Assembly (NCBI RefSeq): GCF_008728515.1
Contig: NC_044989.1
Span: 66,768,712 to 66,832,711 of the forward strand
DNA length: 64,000 bases
Source of the DNA: Papio anubis
Lineage: Eukaryota; Chordata; Mammalia; Primates; Cercopithecidae
Direction of reading: 5' to 3'
Below are positions 11,852 to 23,989 of this stretch, in pieces. The translations under genes were made by a program, and so were the position numbers. The notes beneath the pieces are model-generated. The model was not told where the DNA came from. It was given only the letters and a program-made list of their open reading frames with translations, and did not search any database. How positions within the stretch are numbered: the first letter of the stretch is position 1; every line of letters begins with the position of its first letter.

Positions 11852-12362
11852 TCAGTTCCCACCTATGAGTGAGAACATGCGGTGTTTGGTTTTCTGTTCT
11901 TGTGATAGTTGGCTAAGAATGATGGTTTCCAGCTGCATCCATGTCCCTACAAAGGACACAAACTCATCCTTTTTTATGGCTGCATAGTATTCCATGGTGT
12001 ATATGTGCCACATTTTCTTAATCCAATCTGTCACTGATGGACATTTGGGTTGATTCCAAGTCTTTGCTATTGTGAATAGTGCCGCAATAAACATACATGT
12101 GCATGTGTCTTTATAGCAGCATGATTTACAATCCTTTGGGTATATACCCAGTAATGGGATGGCTGGGTCATATGGTACATCTAGTTCTAGATCCTTGAGG
12201 AATCGCCATACTGTTTTCCATAATGGTTGAACTAGTTTACAATCCCACCAACAGTGTAAAAGCGTTCCTATTTCTCCACATCCTCTCCAGCACCTGTTGT
12301 TTCCTGACTTTTTAATGATTGCCATTCTAACTGGTGTGAGATGGTATCTCATTGTGGTTTTG
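11852..12362 (-). pseudogene. L1 ORF2p C-terminal end (cysteine-rich domain)
   Basis: Open frame of about 170 codons ending at the natural ORF2 stop after 'MFSLIGGN'. It encodes the C-terminal segment of the L1 ORF2 protein, an endonuclease/reverse transcriptase that copies L1 RNA into DNA at the insertion site. The CX3CX7HX4C motif is visible (C28, C32, H40, C45, counting from the frame's first Met). The frame starts just beyond the inversion junction; its first few codons come from the opposite-strand piece. It lacks the endonuclease and reverse transcriptase domains and cannot act alone. The absence of stops marks the insertion as relatively recent. Confidence 0.9.
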
Positions 12363-13902
12363 ACAAGAACCACATGATTATCTCAATAGATGCAGAAAAG
12401 GCTTTTGACAAAATTCAACAGCCCTTCATGCTAAAAACGCTCAATAAATTCGGTATTGATGGAACGTACCTCAAAATAATAAGAGCTATTTATGACAAAC
12501 CCACAGCCAATATCATACTGAATGGGCAAAAACTGGAAAAATTCCCTTTGAAAACTGGCACAAGACAGGGATGCCCTCTCTCACCACTCCTATTCAACAT
12601 AGTGTTGGAAGTTCTGGCTAGAGCAATCAGGCAAGAGGAAGAAATCAAGGGTATTCAGTTAGGAAAAGAAGAAGTCAAATTGTCACTCTTTGCAGATGAC
12701 ATGATTGTATATTTAGAAAACCCCATTGTCTCAGCCCAAAATCTCCTTAAGCTGATAAGCAACTTCAGCAAAGTCTCAGAATACAAAATTAATGTGCAAA
12801 AATCACAAGCATTCTTATACACCAGTAACAGACAAACAGAGAGCCAAATCAGGAATGAACTTCCATTCACAATTGCTTCAAAGAGAATAAAATACCTAGG
12901 AATCCAACTTACAAGGGATGTAAAGGACCTCTTCAAGGAGAACTACAAACCACTGCTCACTGAAATAAAAGAGGACACAAACAAATGGAAGAACATACCA
13001 TGCTCATGGATAGGAAGAATCAATATCGTGAAAATGGCCATACTGCCCAAGGTAATGTATAGATTCAATGCCATCCCCATTAAGCTACCAATGAGTTTCT
13101 TCACAGAATTGGAAAAAACTGCTTTAAAGTTCATATGGAACCAAAAAAGAACCCGCATCTCTAAGACAATCCTAAGCCAAAAGAACAAAGCTGGAGGCAT
13201 CACGCTACCTGACTTCAAACTATACTACAAGGCTACAGTAACCAAAACAGCATGGTACTGGTACCAAAACAGAGATATAGACCAATGGAACAGAACAGAG
13301 CCCTCAGAAATAATACCACACATCTACAGCCATCTGATCTTTGACAAACCTGAGAAAAACAAGAAATGGGGAAAGGATTCCCTATTTAATAAATGGTGCT
13401 GGGAAAATTGGCTAGCCATAAGTAGAAAGCTGAAACTGGATCCTTTCCTTACTCCTTATATGAAAATTAATTCAAGATGGATTAGAGACTTAAATGTTAG
13501 ACCTAATACCATAAAAATCCTAGAGGAAAACCTAGGTAGTACCATTCAGGACATAGGCATGGGCAAAGACTTCATGTCTAAAACACCAGAAGCAACGGCA
13601 GCAAAAGCCAAAATTGACAAATGGGATCTCATTAAACTAAAGAGCTTCTGCACAGCAAAAGAAACTACCATCAGAGTGAACAGGCAACCTACAGAATGGG
13701 AGAAAATTTTTGCAATCTGCTCATCTGACAAAGGGCTAATATCCAGAACCTACAAAGAACTCAAACAAATTTACAAGAAAAAAAACAAACAACCCCATCA
13801 AAAAGTGGGCAAAGGATATGAACAGACATTTCTCAAAAGAAGACATTCATACAGCCAACAGACACATGAAAAAATGCTCATCATCACTGGCCATCAGAGA
13901 AA
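12362..13902 (+). pseudogene. L1 ORF2p reverse transcriptase part, 5'- and 3'-truncated
   Basis: Encoded in a 561-codon open frame (12341-14026) that begins in the neighbouring inverted piece and runs out into flanking DNA. The L1 part starts at about codon 8. Reverse transcriptase motifs are intact: 'SIDAEKAFD' with the first catalytic Asp (codon 17) and 'FADD' (codons 117-120). The thumb region follows. The endonuclease domain is missing. An eight-A run at 13778-13785 shifts the frame at about codon 480, so the end of the open frame is not L1-like. The C-terminal Cys-rich domain lies on the other strand at 11852-12362. This is a dead fragment, not a host gene. Confidence 0.93.
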
Positions 13903-13916
13903 TGTATTTTATGTTT

Positions 13917-15846
13917 ATGAAAACGTTGGGAAGGCTGAACTACCAGACGCAGAATTGGCAGAAAGAAGGGGTCCAGGCAACAGCCTGAGCCACAGCCAAA
14001 CTGATGGCACAGTGCAAGTGAGGTGAAGACTCTGCCACTCACCTGACTGTTGCTAACACTGAATACTGAGGCTTATCTGTTATTGCTACTAAACTCAGAC
14101 ATTTAATGTCACCACCACAGCCTCTGCAAACCCTGGAAACTGATGTTGAAGCCACCTCTGCAACCATTACAGGAGAAATAAATTCTCTGCTTTCCTGATT
14201 TTTTGCATCTCTCAATGCAAATTTAAAGTCTGAGGCAGGTACCTCTGTTTGGCTGAGTATAGGTAACGTGTTCATACCTTAGCTGCAAGGTAGCCTGGAA
14301 CAATAATTTTTTTGACTTCTATACTGGGAAAGTTAAGCAAAATTCGTATTATCAGAAATTTCTCAAATACAAGAAATGGGCTCAAAGGCTGAACTCAGCC
14401 ATTCAAGGGCTGAACCCTCCCAAATAAAACTAACATGGATCTACTACTCCATACCATTGGGTTGGTGTGAGGATTAAATGGATAATAACACATAGAGTGT
14501 CTAGGAAACAATAAGGACTAAGTTAATGTTCCTTTTCATCATCATCATCTTACTCTTGTAAGAGTCAGCTTATCTTCATGGTATGCCACTTGTCTGTGAC
14601 ACCTATAGCTGAGAAAAGTGAAATAAGGATTTGAAGTGTTTTTATTTCACGTAACGGGAAAATGTAGGGAAAATTAAGGAAATGAGGAATAATGCCACAA
14701 GAGATGAAAGTGAAAAGACTGACAGAGAGAGTGGGATAAGGAAAATAAATGGGTATTAGATTAGTTGCAGAATTACTGACCCCTGCAAAGGAAAAGATTG
14801 TCTACGGAAAAGAAGCTAGCCAAGAAGTGGAGACCTGGGAATGAGATCCATGCTACTCAGAGTTCTAATCCTAGGGCTGACTCTCCCAATCCAGGGTGCC
14901 CTGGATAAAAAAAGAAACACAAAGACAAATAAGGAATAGACATATTCTGGGTCTTTTTGGAATTAAACCCTTATAGCTTGCATCTGTTTGGTAGTGGTGA
15001 TGGTAGTGGTGGTCCTAGTGGTATGTGTATGTGTGCGAGTTCATTTTGTTTTGTTTTAAACTTACAGAACAGAATTGAGATTTGGATTTTAAGGAAATTT
15101 TGATTTTTCATTTTGACAGCTCTGCTCTGACACTTCATTCTTCTTTTCGCACCCAAACACACACAGGCATACAAACCACTTTAGGACTGGCTGCAGAAAC
15201 AGTGCCTCCCAGAGTATTCCCATTCATCTCATTTGTGCTTAGCTGACCTCTAATACCTAGAGGAGAACTGTAGTGCAAACATCAAGAAAATAATAATGTA
15301 ATTCTAGAATAATATCCGCAAGACTTATAAATATGAAGCAAATATGAGAACCCTTTTTGCAGTGGACAAGAATTGCTTGTCTGTTCATCACATTCTTTTT
15401 TGTTTGGAAACTGCCTCCTCTCTCTCTCCATGTGACTCTAGAAGGACTATAAACTACATATTCAACTCTGTAAAGGAAGAAGAGGGCTTCACCTCTTCTT
15501 CACCTCTTCTTGCTTTACAGAGTTTAGCATGTGATTTACACTGACCAGTCAGTTTACCTTATATGCCTTAATGACTGTGATTAGTCCAGAGATAAATATG
15601 TGAAGTAGGGATGGCCAATCCAAACACTGCTTTGGAGTTTGATAGTTGGGATAAAGTCTCTCTTGAGTTCACAAAGCTTCAGGATCATCTATTCATGTGG
15701 CAAGCACCAGGATGCTTTCACCCCCTTATGGGAAAAGCCTGCCTGAAACTGAACAAAGGCAAATAGAGCTCAACATACTGAACAACCTGAGCCAACAACT
15801 TCTCCTTTTGACTTCAGTTACTTTGAGTTGAGGTTTTATTACTTAG
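13917..15846. other. Mostly single-copy DNA
   Basis: No gene seen. A MIR-like stretch at about 14440-14560 is listed separately. An ATC/TTC micro-repeat occurs near 14540, and a TGG/GGT-rich bit near 14995-15025. Confidence 0.4.
14440..14560 (-). repeat. MIR remnant, antisense
   Basis: 'ggtgtgaggattaaatggat', 'aataacacatagagtgtct' and 'ttcatcatcatcatcttac' follow the reverse-strand MIR pattern 'gttgtgaggattaaatgagataatgcatgtaaagcgctt'. Confidence 0.55.
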
Positions 15847-16226
15847 TGTATTAGTCTGTTCTCACACTGCTATAAAGAACCACCTGAGTCTGGGTAGTTT
15901 ATAAAGAGGGATTTAATTGACTCACAGTTCGATAAGTTGTATAGAAGACAAGGCAGGGGAGGTCTCAGGAAACTTACATTCATGGAGGAGGGGAAAATGG
16001 GAAGCAAGCACATATTTACGTGGCAGCAGGAGAGAGAGAGAAAAGAGGGAAGTGCTACACACATTTAAACAACCAGATCTCATGAGAACTCTCTCACTAT
16101 CATGAGAACAGCAGTGGAAAAATCTATCCCCATGATCCAACCACCTCTTACCAGGTCCCTCCCCCAACACTAAGGGTTACAATTCAACATGAGATTTGGG
16201 TGGGGACACAGAGTCAAACCATATCA
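15847..16226 (-). mobile_element. MaLR solitary LTR, MST type, antisense
   Basis: Runs from 'tgtattagtctgttctcaca' to 'gtcaaaccatatca', 380 bp, TG...CA on the minus strand. Flanked by 'cttag' (15842-15846) and 'cttgg' (16227-16231), a plausible 5-base TSD with one change. It is more diverged than the LTR at 10.55 kb and contains an extended AG-rich part near 16029-16055. No internal region is present. Confidence 0.9.
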
Positions 16227-17030
16227 CTTGGAAGCTGGGAATTTTATATCACGTACTTCCCCCCAACCCAGAAAAAAATAGTTTCATACCCCCTAAGTGA
16301 TATGAGTTGAATTTTTAGTATGGCTTAAGAAAATATATAATGACAAAAATGGCTAATGATCTCAGTAAAGCTTTTAAAATATCATTTACTCAGACTCTAG
16401 AGAATGCTTGCACAACAAGTAGATTATAGACACCTAACAATAACTTATTGGTCCCCCCACCCAAGGTTAAAAATCATTGTTTATAAGTGCTTCTACTTTC
16501 AAACCAATACTGAGAAAAATGCACTTCTGAGTGTTATCGTATTTTGAAGACTATAAACCCTTCATCCACTTTTGAAAAGAGGATGATACTGAAAAAGCCA
16601 TTTGATAAGCTTTTATATCCAAAGAAACAAAGAAGCAGTTTGGTTTGAAGACTCCAGAGACACAAGGCCACCACCTGTGAGGACACAGGAGCCACCTATG
16701 AGCCATGAAAGTTTGAAAACTTGCCTGAGAAGTTCATCAGGGTCACCACCAGAGGAAATCATTGATATTCACGGAGTATTGGATTATCAGCAGTACAGTG
16801 GCATGTAGGTCACAAACAAGACAAAAACTGTTTCTGAGGCTTGAATGCAATGCCATTAGAGAGCCATTAGTGATATGTTTGACACTGTATCAGAAAATTT
16901 TACCAAAGCTCCCTTTTCTAGTAAAAGCAACTCAGGGACAAAGAAAATGGTGGCAAACCCAAAATAAAAGCAACTATTTTCTGGGAAGACCAATGCAGAC
17001 TTTCAAAAAGCTGGCTGGACGGTATTAAAC
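16227..17030. other. Single-copy DNA, no gene recognised
   Basis: An open frame at 16602-16808 is slightly less low-complexity than most, but I do not recognise its product and see no supporting splice sites. Confidence 0.4.
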
Positions 17031-17369
17031 TGCTATGGTTTGAATATATCTCCTCTGAGTTCACGTGCTGGAAACTTAATCCCCAATGCAACAGCATCGA
17101 GAGGTGGGACTTTTGACAGGTGATTAGGTCATGAGAGCTCTGCCCTCTGGAATGGATTAATGCCATTATGGCAGGGGTAAGTTCATGATGTCAGGAATGG
17201 GTTTGGTATAAAAGCAAGTTTGGCCCTCTCTTGCTTGCTGGCTCTCATCCATTCTCTCTTCATGTGATGTCTTCTACCAGGTTATGACATAGCAAGAAGA
17301 CCCTCACTAGATGCAATCTCTTGATCTTGGACTTCCTGGCCTCCAGAAACATAAGACAAATAAACTTCT
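17031..17369 (+). mobile_element. MaLR LTR, 5' part, split by L1
   Basis: Begins 'tgctatggtttgaatatatc' and continues with MST/MLT-type text ('gtgctggaaacttaatcccc', 'aggtgattaggtcatgagag', 'cttgatcttggacttcctgg'). A TATA-like 'ggtataaaag' lies at 17206-17215, where LTR promoters normally have it. The LTR is interrupted after 'agacaaataaacttct' and resumes at 18200. Confidence 0.9.
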
Positions 17370-18183
17370 TTTTATTGTTATTATTATTAATTTTTTATTT
17401 TTTATTTCAGTAAGTTTTGGGGAACAGATGGTGTTTTGTTACATGAATATGCTCATTAGTGGGGATTTCTGAGATTTTGTTGCACCCATCACTCAAGCAT
17501 TGTATGCTGTACCCAATGTGTAGTCTTTTATCCCTTGCCCTCCCCCACTCTTTCCTTTAAGTCTCCAAACTCCAATGTATAATTCTTACGCCTTTGCGTC
17601 CTCATAGCTTAGTTTCCACATGTGAGTGAGAACATATGATGTTTGGTTATCTATTCCTGAGTTACTTCACTTAGAATAATAGTCTCCAATTCCATCCGGG
17701 TTGCTGCAAATCCCATTATTTCATTCCTTTTTTTGGCTGAGCAGTATTCCATGGTATATGTGTGTGTGTGTGTAGTATATATATGTGTGTATATATATGT
17801 ATGTGTGTGTGTGTGTATATGTATGTATATAATATTTTTTTATCCACTCATTGATTGATGGGCATTTGGGCAAATGACTTCTTTACTTCTGAGTAGATAC
17901 CCAGTAGTGGGATTGCTGGATCAAATGGTAGATCTACTTTTAGTTCTTTAAGGAATCTCCACACTGTTTTCTATACTGGTTGTGCTAGTGTACACTCCCA
18001 CCAACAGAGTAAAAGTGTTCCCTTTTCACCATATCCATGCCAACATCTATTTATGTATTTATTTATTTATTTTGATTATGGCCATTCTTGCAGAAGTTAG
18101 GTGGTATCGTACTGTGGTTTTGATTTGTATTTCCCTGATCATTAGTGATGTTGAACATTTTTCCATATGCTTCTTGGCCATTG
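17370..18183 (-). mobile_element. L1, 5'-truncated, antisense, inserted in a MaLR LTR
   Basis: The + strand shows the reverse complement of an L1 3' end: T-rich tail, 'tttggggaacagatggtgtt', 'tgtgagtgagaacatatgat', 'cagtattccatggtatatgt', 'gatacccagtagtgggattg', ending 'cttcttggccattg'. Exactly flanked by the 16-base TSD 'agacaaataaacttct' (17354-17369 and 18184-18199). The sequence is of the older L1PB/L1MA kind. It contains a TG/TA microsatellite. Confidence 0.94.
17755..17834. repeat. TG/TA compound microsatellite
   Basis: Alternating TG and TA runs that have expanded inside the L1, where the ancestral L1 reads 'ccatggtgtatatgtgcc'. Confidence 0.9.
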
Positions 18184-18199
18184 AGACAAATAAACTTCT

Positions 18200-18261
18200 A
18201 TTGTTTATAAATTACCTGGTTTATGGTATTCTGTTATAGCAGCACAAAACGGACTAAGATA
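18200..18261 (+). mobile_element. MaLR LTR, 3' part
   Basis: Resumes the LTR after the L1's second TSD copy: 'gtttataaattacctggttt', then 'ttatagcagcacaaaacgga' and 'ctaagata'. This is the standard MaLR LTR end, with the final CA changed to TA. Confidence 0.88.
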
Positions 18262-21200
18262 GAGACTCACTAGCTGTTCAATTTCCTTTTTGACCTGTTT
18301 TTAAAGTTACGACAATTTTCAAAGCTATTTATATAGCTGAAGATCTCTATAAAAATTTCTACACATTTTCAATTTAACAAAGAACAGGCTGCTAGACCAT
18401 TTTGGGGTCAAGAGGGACTGCGAGTGAGGTGAGGGAAGCACATATGCCCTACTTCAATTTAGCTATGAGAAAAGAGTTTTGTGGCACCAAAAAAAACATC
18501 GATCTTTCAAGCAAAAATGTTAGTGGGAAAAGTAAGGGGCAATAAAAGTAGGTCCAAGCCCTGTAGCAATTTGATCAAATGTTACCTGGATCTTTGCCAC
18601 CTGAATGGCCCCACAGAACTAAGATGATTTGAAATGATTCCTTGCAGCCAATTGTAGCTTCACTGAAGCCTGGGCTGTGCCTCTTTTCCACCTCCTGGCG
18701 CCGCACCATGCCAATCTCTGACTTGAGGCACTGTTCCTGTTGTGGGATCAAATGTTAGGATTTTAAAAACTAAAGTTTGATGTGGATGAACAACTGCCTA
18801 TAAAACGCATTAAGCTCTTTCCCTGTAATGTATTTAATTTCACACTGACTGCCGGTATTGCCCCTGAATGGATTACAGCAGGGGACTGCCATTGTCCCAC
18901 TAAACCACATGGGTTAAATAATACCTTGGTGTCTAGAACTGCTTCAGAACCATTTCATACTGGCTAATACATGAAATGAATACCCAGCTATTCTGCAAGT
19001 GATTTAGTTTGGTTAAAAATAAGGACACATTGAATTGGTTTACAGTGCAAGATCATTTACATCCCTATTTGGATTGTACTTTTGCCTACAGTAACATTTG
19101 CACCTGCATTTTGCCATTCGCAGCAGCAGGGCATAATCACACACTTACTGCTCTCAGGCATTTGGTGCTCAGGGTCTATTTACTTAACAGCCCCAGGAAT
19201 AATACTCCACTCCAGGGTCAGCCACTTACATTTGGCTTCGTGTTTGGATAATGATACCGTATTCTTGTCCAAGCCGGGGGAAATGCTACAGATAAGCTCC
19301 AACATTGCCTCTGAGTTGATGTGATGCCTTTTCAAGAGCACTTTCGAACTTTAAGCACATTTCCAAAGTTATCCCCTCACATAGTCAGGATAATCACCTC
19401 ATTTCATGAAGCACTTCTCAGGCCATAGACACTGGAATCATTTGAGTCTGAGCCAGATGGTGCCACAAGGAGGTTTTACAATGACATAGAGTTTCTCTGT
19501 CCCTTCAGTTGCACCTGTAACATAAACAGTCACGAAGAGAAAAAAATCTTGTACAGCCGCTTAGCTGGGCCTCTGCTACCATAGGTTTTGCTTTAGTGTC
19601 CACATCAGTTTGTGACTTGCCCTAGCATTAGGAAGCAGAGAAGCATCCTGGCACATGTTTGAGGCCCTGGGCAAGCTCACCTTGGGGCTAATTATACAAT
19701 TGTAGATCCTTATTTTTAAAAGAGGTTTCAAGTGCAAAGGAGTGAATAGGGTTCTTTTATTTCCTCTGTATTGTTGCAATAAAAAAAAAGTTAGAAAAGT
19801 ATTAAAGCTTTGCGCATCTTTTTTTTTTTTTTTTTTTATTCCCTTCCCTTGGCTTTTGAGTCTGAAAAGAATGCTGGAAGTCATCGGAGGCCTGGTTGGA
19901 ATAGAGAGTGTTAATTCTTCCATATCTAAGCCTCTTTGTCGAAATTCCCTTTGTCTCCTGCCCCAAGTCATTAAACACTAATCCCATCACTCTTCCTAAT
20001 CCGATGCACTGGAGCTGGAGTTCAGCTTCCGAAACTGTCTTTGTGGCACTCCTAATAGACAGCTTCTCTGGATTGTAGTTGGTTCAGGCGCATTTAGAGC
20101 TTCCCATTTCAGCCTCTTAATGAAGTGCCCTTAATGAATCTTTTCCTCCTTCATGCAGTGAGCACGGGCTTCAATTGGTTTAGCGTTGAGTAGGGGAAGA
20201 TGCAGAGTCATCTCAGGGGCCTTTGCAAAATATGACTGTCAAAGGCAAAACCTAGGAAACAGGCCATTGAGGGCTACAGCCACTGAAGTGCTCATTTAAT
20301 TACTAAGGATTTACAAAAGAAAATCTGCCCTTTGTAGCTAACAAAGGAAAGGAACTAAGAAGAGATAGTAAAAGGTTTTTCCAATAAATGATAAAAGAGG
20401 AAACATGGTTGAGTAAAGCCATCAGGGTATGGAAGGGAACACTTTCACACTTGCTACACAGGCCTACCTTTCTAAATGTTACGTATGCTCAGAGCTACTG
20501 AAAGAGGCCTTTCTGTCCTGCCAAGGGATGGAGGCTATTGAGTCTGATAAATTCTTCACAGGCAAAAATCCACCAAAATGACAATCCATTCCATTAAGCT
20601 TAAAACAAAGTAATTTTTTCATGACATGATGGTAATTCAGGGGGACTGGAAAAATAATTACAGGGAAAAAATAAATGATGGAAAAAAATGTTTGCAAGGT
20701 AGTTCTGTCCACCCCCCTTCTTCGTTCTGTTTGAGTAAATTGTTTATAGTCTCAACAGTCAACGTAAGCTTGGATCTAATATCCCTCCAACAATGCAAAT
20801 TTAAATGAAAACTCTGAATGGCACTAGTTCACTTTATATTTTAAAATATGTTGAGCCACTTCATGGATAGCTCAGTGCTGCTTCTCCTTCAGTGACAATA
20901 TTTATTATATGCTGAAATCTATATTGTATATCTATATGATATAATCTATTTATTATATGATGAAATTATTTGTATGATAATATTAGCCAAATTAATAGAT
21001 GATCTTGGTGTTGCAAATATGTACATTATCATGCAATATTGCTTTAAGTTAAAGAATAAGAAGAAAAACAAATTAATAGAAAAAAATACCATCCTAATGA
21101 TCACAATATATTCGGCGTAAAGACGTAGAAAAACTACTGACAACAATTAATATAACTGTGTCTGAATTCTTTGGTCACAGTGTCTATATGCCAGCAGTCA

Positions 21201-22309
21201 CAGCAACAACTGACCCAAAAAAACTCCTAAAGTTCATAGGCACTCCTAAATATTTTATATCAGACTTGTAAATTAATCGGATTAATTTGGCCGATTGATC
21301 TAGTACTACAGAGAAACCTCAAGTTTGTTGATACATGTTTAAATGTCGCCTAGGCCTTATCATGAAATCATGTAATACATTAAACAAAATTAAGATCACA
21401 CAGCACAAAAGGCTTAGTATTTCTGATGGGGCAACCCAGGATGGCCTTGTAAAGATGCTGTCAGATACTGACACAAAGTCCTAGGCTGCTGAAATTCCAA
21501 GTTCACCTTTTATTGCCAAGACCCCAATCCCTCTTCATTGTACTGGCAGGTGACATCTTGGCTTTATCTTTATTGAGCATGACAATAAAATTTTGTTTCC
21601 TCTTATTCTTACCAGACCTGATAGTTTCCTTCACTGGGAAAAAAAAACAACAACAACAAAATGAAACAAAAACAAATAAAAAGCAAAAAACAAACTTTGA
21701 ACTCACTAACAAAAACAAATCAGATACATTTACTAACTGCATAAATCACAACAAAGTGACTCACCTCAGAAGAAAACCGCAATGTTCTCCACATAGATAA
21801 AAACAACTGCGTTTAGCATTCGGGCTGGGATTCAAATTCCAGTGCATGTCTACCGTTGGCAATAAAACTTACACTTGGACATTGTTAAAATGTGCTCATG
21901 TGTTCAGTGCTTCCCCTTTCCTCATAACTGACTTGCCAAGTCTTTTTCTTTGGGGAATCAAACAGCTCTTACATGCATTGAGGAAAAATTTCCTGTGCCG
22001 CAAGTTTTTTTTTTTTTTAAGTCTAAATAGCATCAGTTGAGTTTATGGGAGACAGTGAGGCTATGTGAGGCCAGCAATATGACCAGCTGAGTGCCAGCTG
22101 TCCTCAGGAGCTCCAGTCCTTGAAAGTCAGGATTCCCTGGAGCAGGGCTGCCCATGGTGTATTAGATTATGATGGCTACATCCTAGCAGAACTCCTTATT
22201 TAATCCTTCTCTTCCTTTCCAGACCCTAACTTATTTTTTTCATTCTCATTTCACATGAGCAAGCTGCATGAATCTAGTTTCAAATGAAAACAACATTAAA
22301 AAAATAGAA
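18262..22309. other. Single-copy DNA with a candidate conserved block
   Basis: No gene and no nameable transposon. 18590-20340 is free of repeats and has balanced composition; it is discussed as a finding. T-runs occur at about 19819-19838 and 22006-22018, and an A/CAA-rich tract at about 21640-21695. 20880-21110 is very AT-rich. Confidence 0.45.
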
Positions 22310-22425
22310 CCACGGTGGTGTATTGGGAAGATTTCCAGAAGGCTCTAAACTGAAGATTTTTACATCCCTCTGAACTTCATTCCCTCAACTACAGAATGAG
22401 TAGAGGGAGGATTAGATTACAGCTC
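22310..22425 (-). repeat. Possible MIR remnant, antisense
   Basis: 'ggtgtattgggaagatttcc', then 'ctctgaacttcattccctca' and 'gaatgagtagagggaggatt' follow the antisense MIR order (variable lead, 'cctcagtttcctcatctgta', 'aaatggggat'), but divergence is high. Confidence 0.4.
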
Positions 22426-22491
22426 TCTCTCTCTTCTTTCTTTCTAAGGAGGGTATATACTGGCAACGTATTTTGGTATTTAAGTTGTTCT

Positions 22492-22514
22492 TCCTTTTTT
22501 TTTTTTTTTTTTTA
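22492..22514. repeat. Poly(T) tract
   Basis: T-run of about 22, following a CT-rich bit at about 22424-22445. No adjacent Alu or L1 is recognisable. Confidence 0.9.
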
Positions 22515-23059
22515 AGAAAAGATGCCTCAGTGAGTTTTTGAGTTAATAAGCATTGGAAGCAGTAAATGTTTCCTTTTGTTAGTTGTTACCAGCAATTCAT
22601 ACTTCAAAGTTACCAGGGACACTGCAAATTCAACTGAGAAAAGGACATATGGGAGAGGAAGTTCATCATTTATCTAAGAATCAATAGCTCACACCTTGAC
22701 GTTTACTCCTCCAGAAAGTAAGACAACAAAACACTGGCCCATCTCTTCCATGAATTCAGAAAGACCATGAGGGCAGGTGTCATGTAACTTATACTCCCCT
22801 CTATGTCCTGAACGTGTTATATATTGCCTGAACATATTTCTAAAAGGAATGAACAAATCTATCGGTTTATCGACAGCCTGTAACATTATCTAAAGAGAAG
22901 TGTAAGTTGGACAACAGAAAGAGGTAAGATACATTTTTTTTTCACAGTTCCTACAGGATTTCCCATATAGCTTATGGGAAAATTGAATGATCTGCTTTTT
23001 TTGTCTGAAACAAAGGCAGTTCACAGAAGGGAAAGTTGAATGGCTAAGATCTTACTTAA

Positions 23060-23680
23060 GAGATGCTCACACTCTGGTTGTTAATAACATATACATAAAT
23101 TAAAGCAAAGATGAAATTTTGTTGTGTACCCATCAGGACGAGAAAAAGTTGGAAGGGAGGATAATACTGATTGGTGAAGAGGATGTACGGCCATGAGACT
23201 CCTCATACACTAAGTGTACGTTGGTGAGCCATTCAGAAAAGCAACTTGCCAGTATTTATGTCCCCTGACCCTGCAGTCCCATGTGTCCCCCAAGAAATTC
23301 TCACACAGGCCCATTAAAGGGCACATACCATTCACCACTGTGTTGTTTGTTGAGGTGGTGAGCGGAAGGCAATCTAGAAGTCCAACTGTAAAAGAAAATG
23401 AGGCGAGAATTTGCGCAACAGATAGGATTAACAAATGGCATAAATATACAACATAGATAGATACTCAGAACCGTTTGCGAGTGAAAACAGGAAGAAATTG
23501 AAAGAGATCTACAGCAAAATTTCATATAAGTAAGTTAAAATGCATAAACACGCAACCAATGCAATATGAGTACATAGGAATCCAAGTAAATATACTGAAC
23601 AACTTAGAATGTGTATGTACCAGAGAGAAAGAAGTGCGAGTATTAGTAACAGAGGGAAAATATAATTATAACAAGTGGGG
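23060..23680 (+). mobile_element. Old L1M/HAL1-like remnant
   Basis: 'gattggtgaagaggatgtac', 'agaaaagcaacttgccagta' and 'aacaaatggcataaatatac' follow the sense-strand pattern of old L1 3' regions ('ttggtgaggatgtgg... aaacaatttggcagtatt... gaatggataaataaa'). Strongly diverged; edges approximate. The open frames on both strands here are chance. Confidence 0.45.
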
Positions 23681-23989
23681 ATTTTTCAGAGACCAATAAT
23701 GGAAGTGTGCCAGGAACTGATGAGAATTTCTGCCCCTGAAGTCCAAAAGAAGGAAATGCATTTTTAAAAAATAAAAAAAAATAAAGCAGAGATAAACTAG
23801 ACTGTCGTTTTACTCTTCCCCCAACAAAATGGCATCTCTGAGCAATTATTAAATTTAAACAACATTGACTTAAATGAGCCTCAGTTCAAGGGCATCAGAT
23901 TTCCCTCGACCTAAGGGAAAGAATCCAGCAGATGTGTCAATGGTCTTGAAAACATATAAAGCAAAAATCCTTACATCAGGCAGGATAAT

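Larger units (their letters stand above)
11572..13916. mobile_element. L1 insertion with inverted 5' half (twin priming), with TSD
   Basis: Bounded by a perfect 14-base TSD 'tgtattttatgttt' (11572-11585 and 13903-13916). Inside are two L1 pieces in opposite orientation. 11586-12362 is antisense and carries the tail, 3'UTR and the end of ORF2. 12363-13902 is sense and carries ORF2 from the reverse transcriptase onward. The inner piece stops at 'catcagagaaatg' and the 3' piece starts at what on the L1 sense strand reads 'tcaaaaccacaatgag'. In intact L1 these are only about 4 bases apart. That is the hallmark of twin priming: one continuous 2.3-kb L1 3' part with its 5' half flipped. The 3'UTR has the Old World monkey form. 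Confidence 0.95.

Noticed and set aside
12341..14026. Long open frame as a host gene
   Set aside because: Content is L1 ORF2 reverse transcriptase inside a TSD-flanked insertion, with a frame shift near codon 480.
16602..16808. Possible exon or processed pseudogene
   Set aside because: Product not recognised, no poly(A) or TSD, no splice-site pair that I would trust.
17206..17215. TATA-like promoter
   Set aside because: It is the ordinary TATA position of a MaLR LTR; the LTR is broken by L1 and no transcript evidence exists, so it is mentioned only within the LTR entry.
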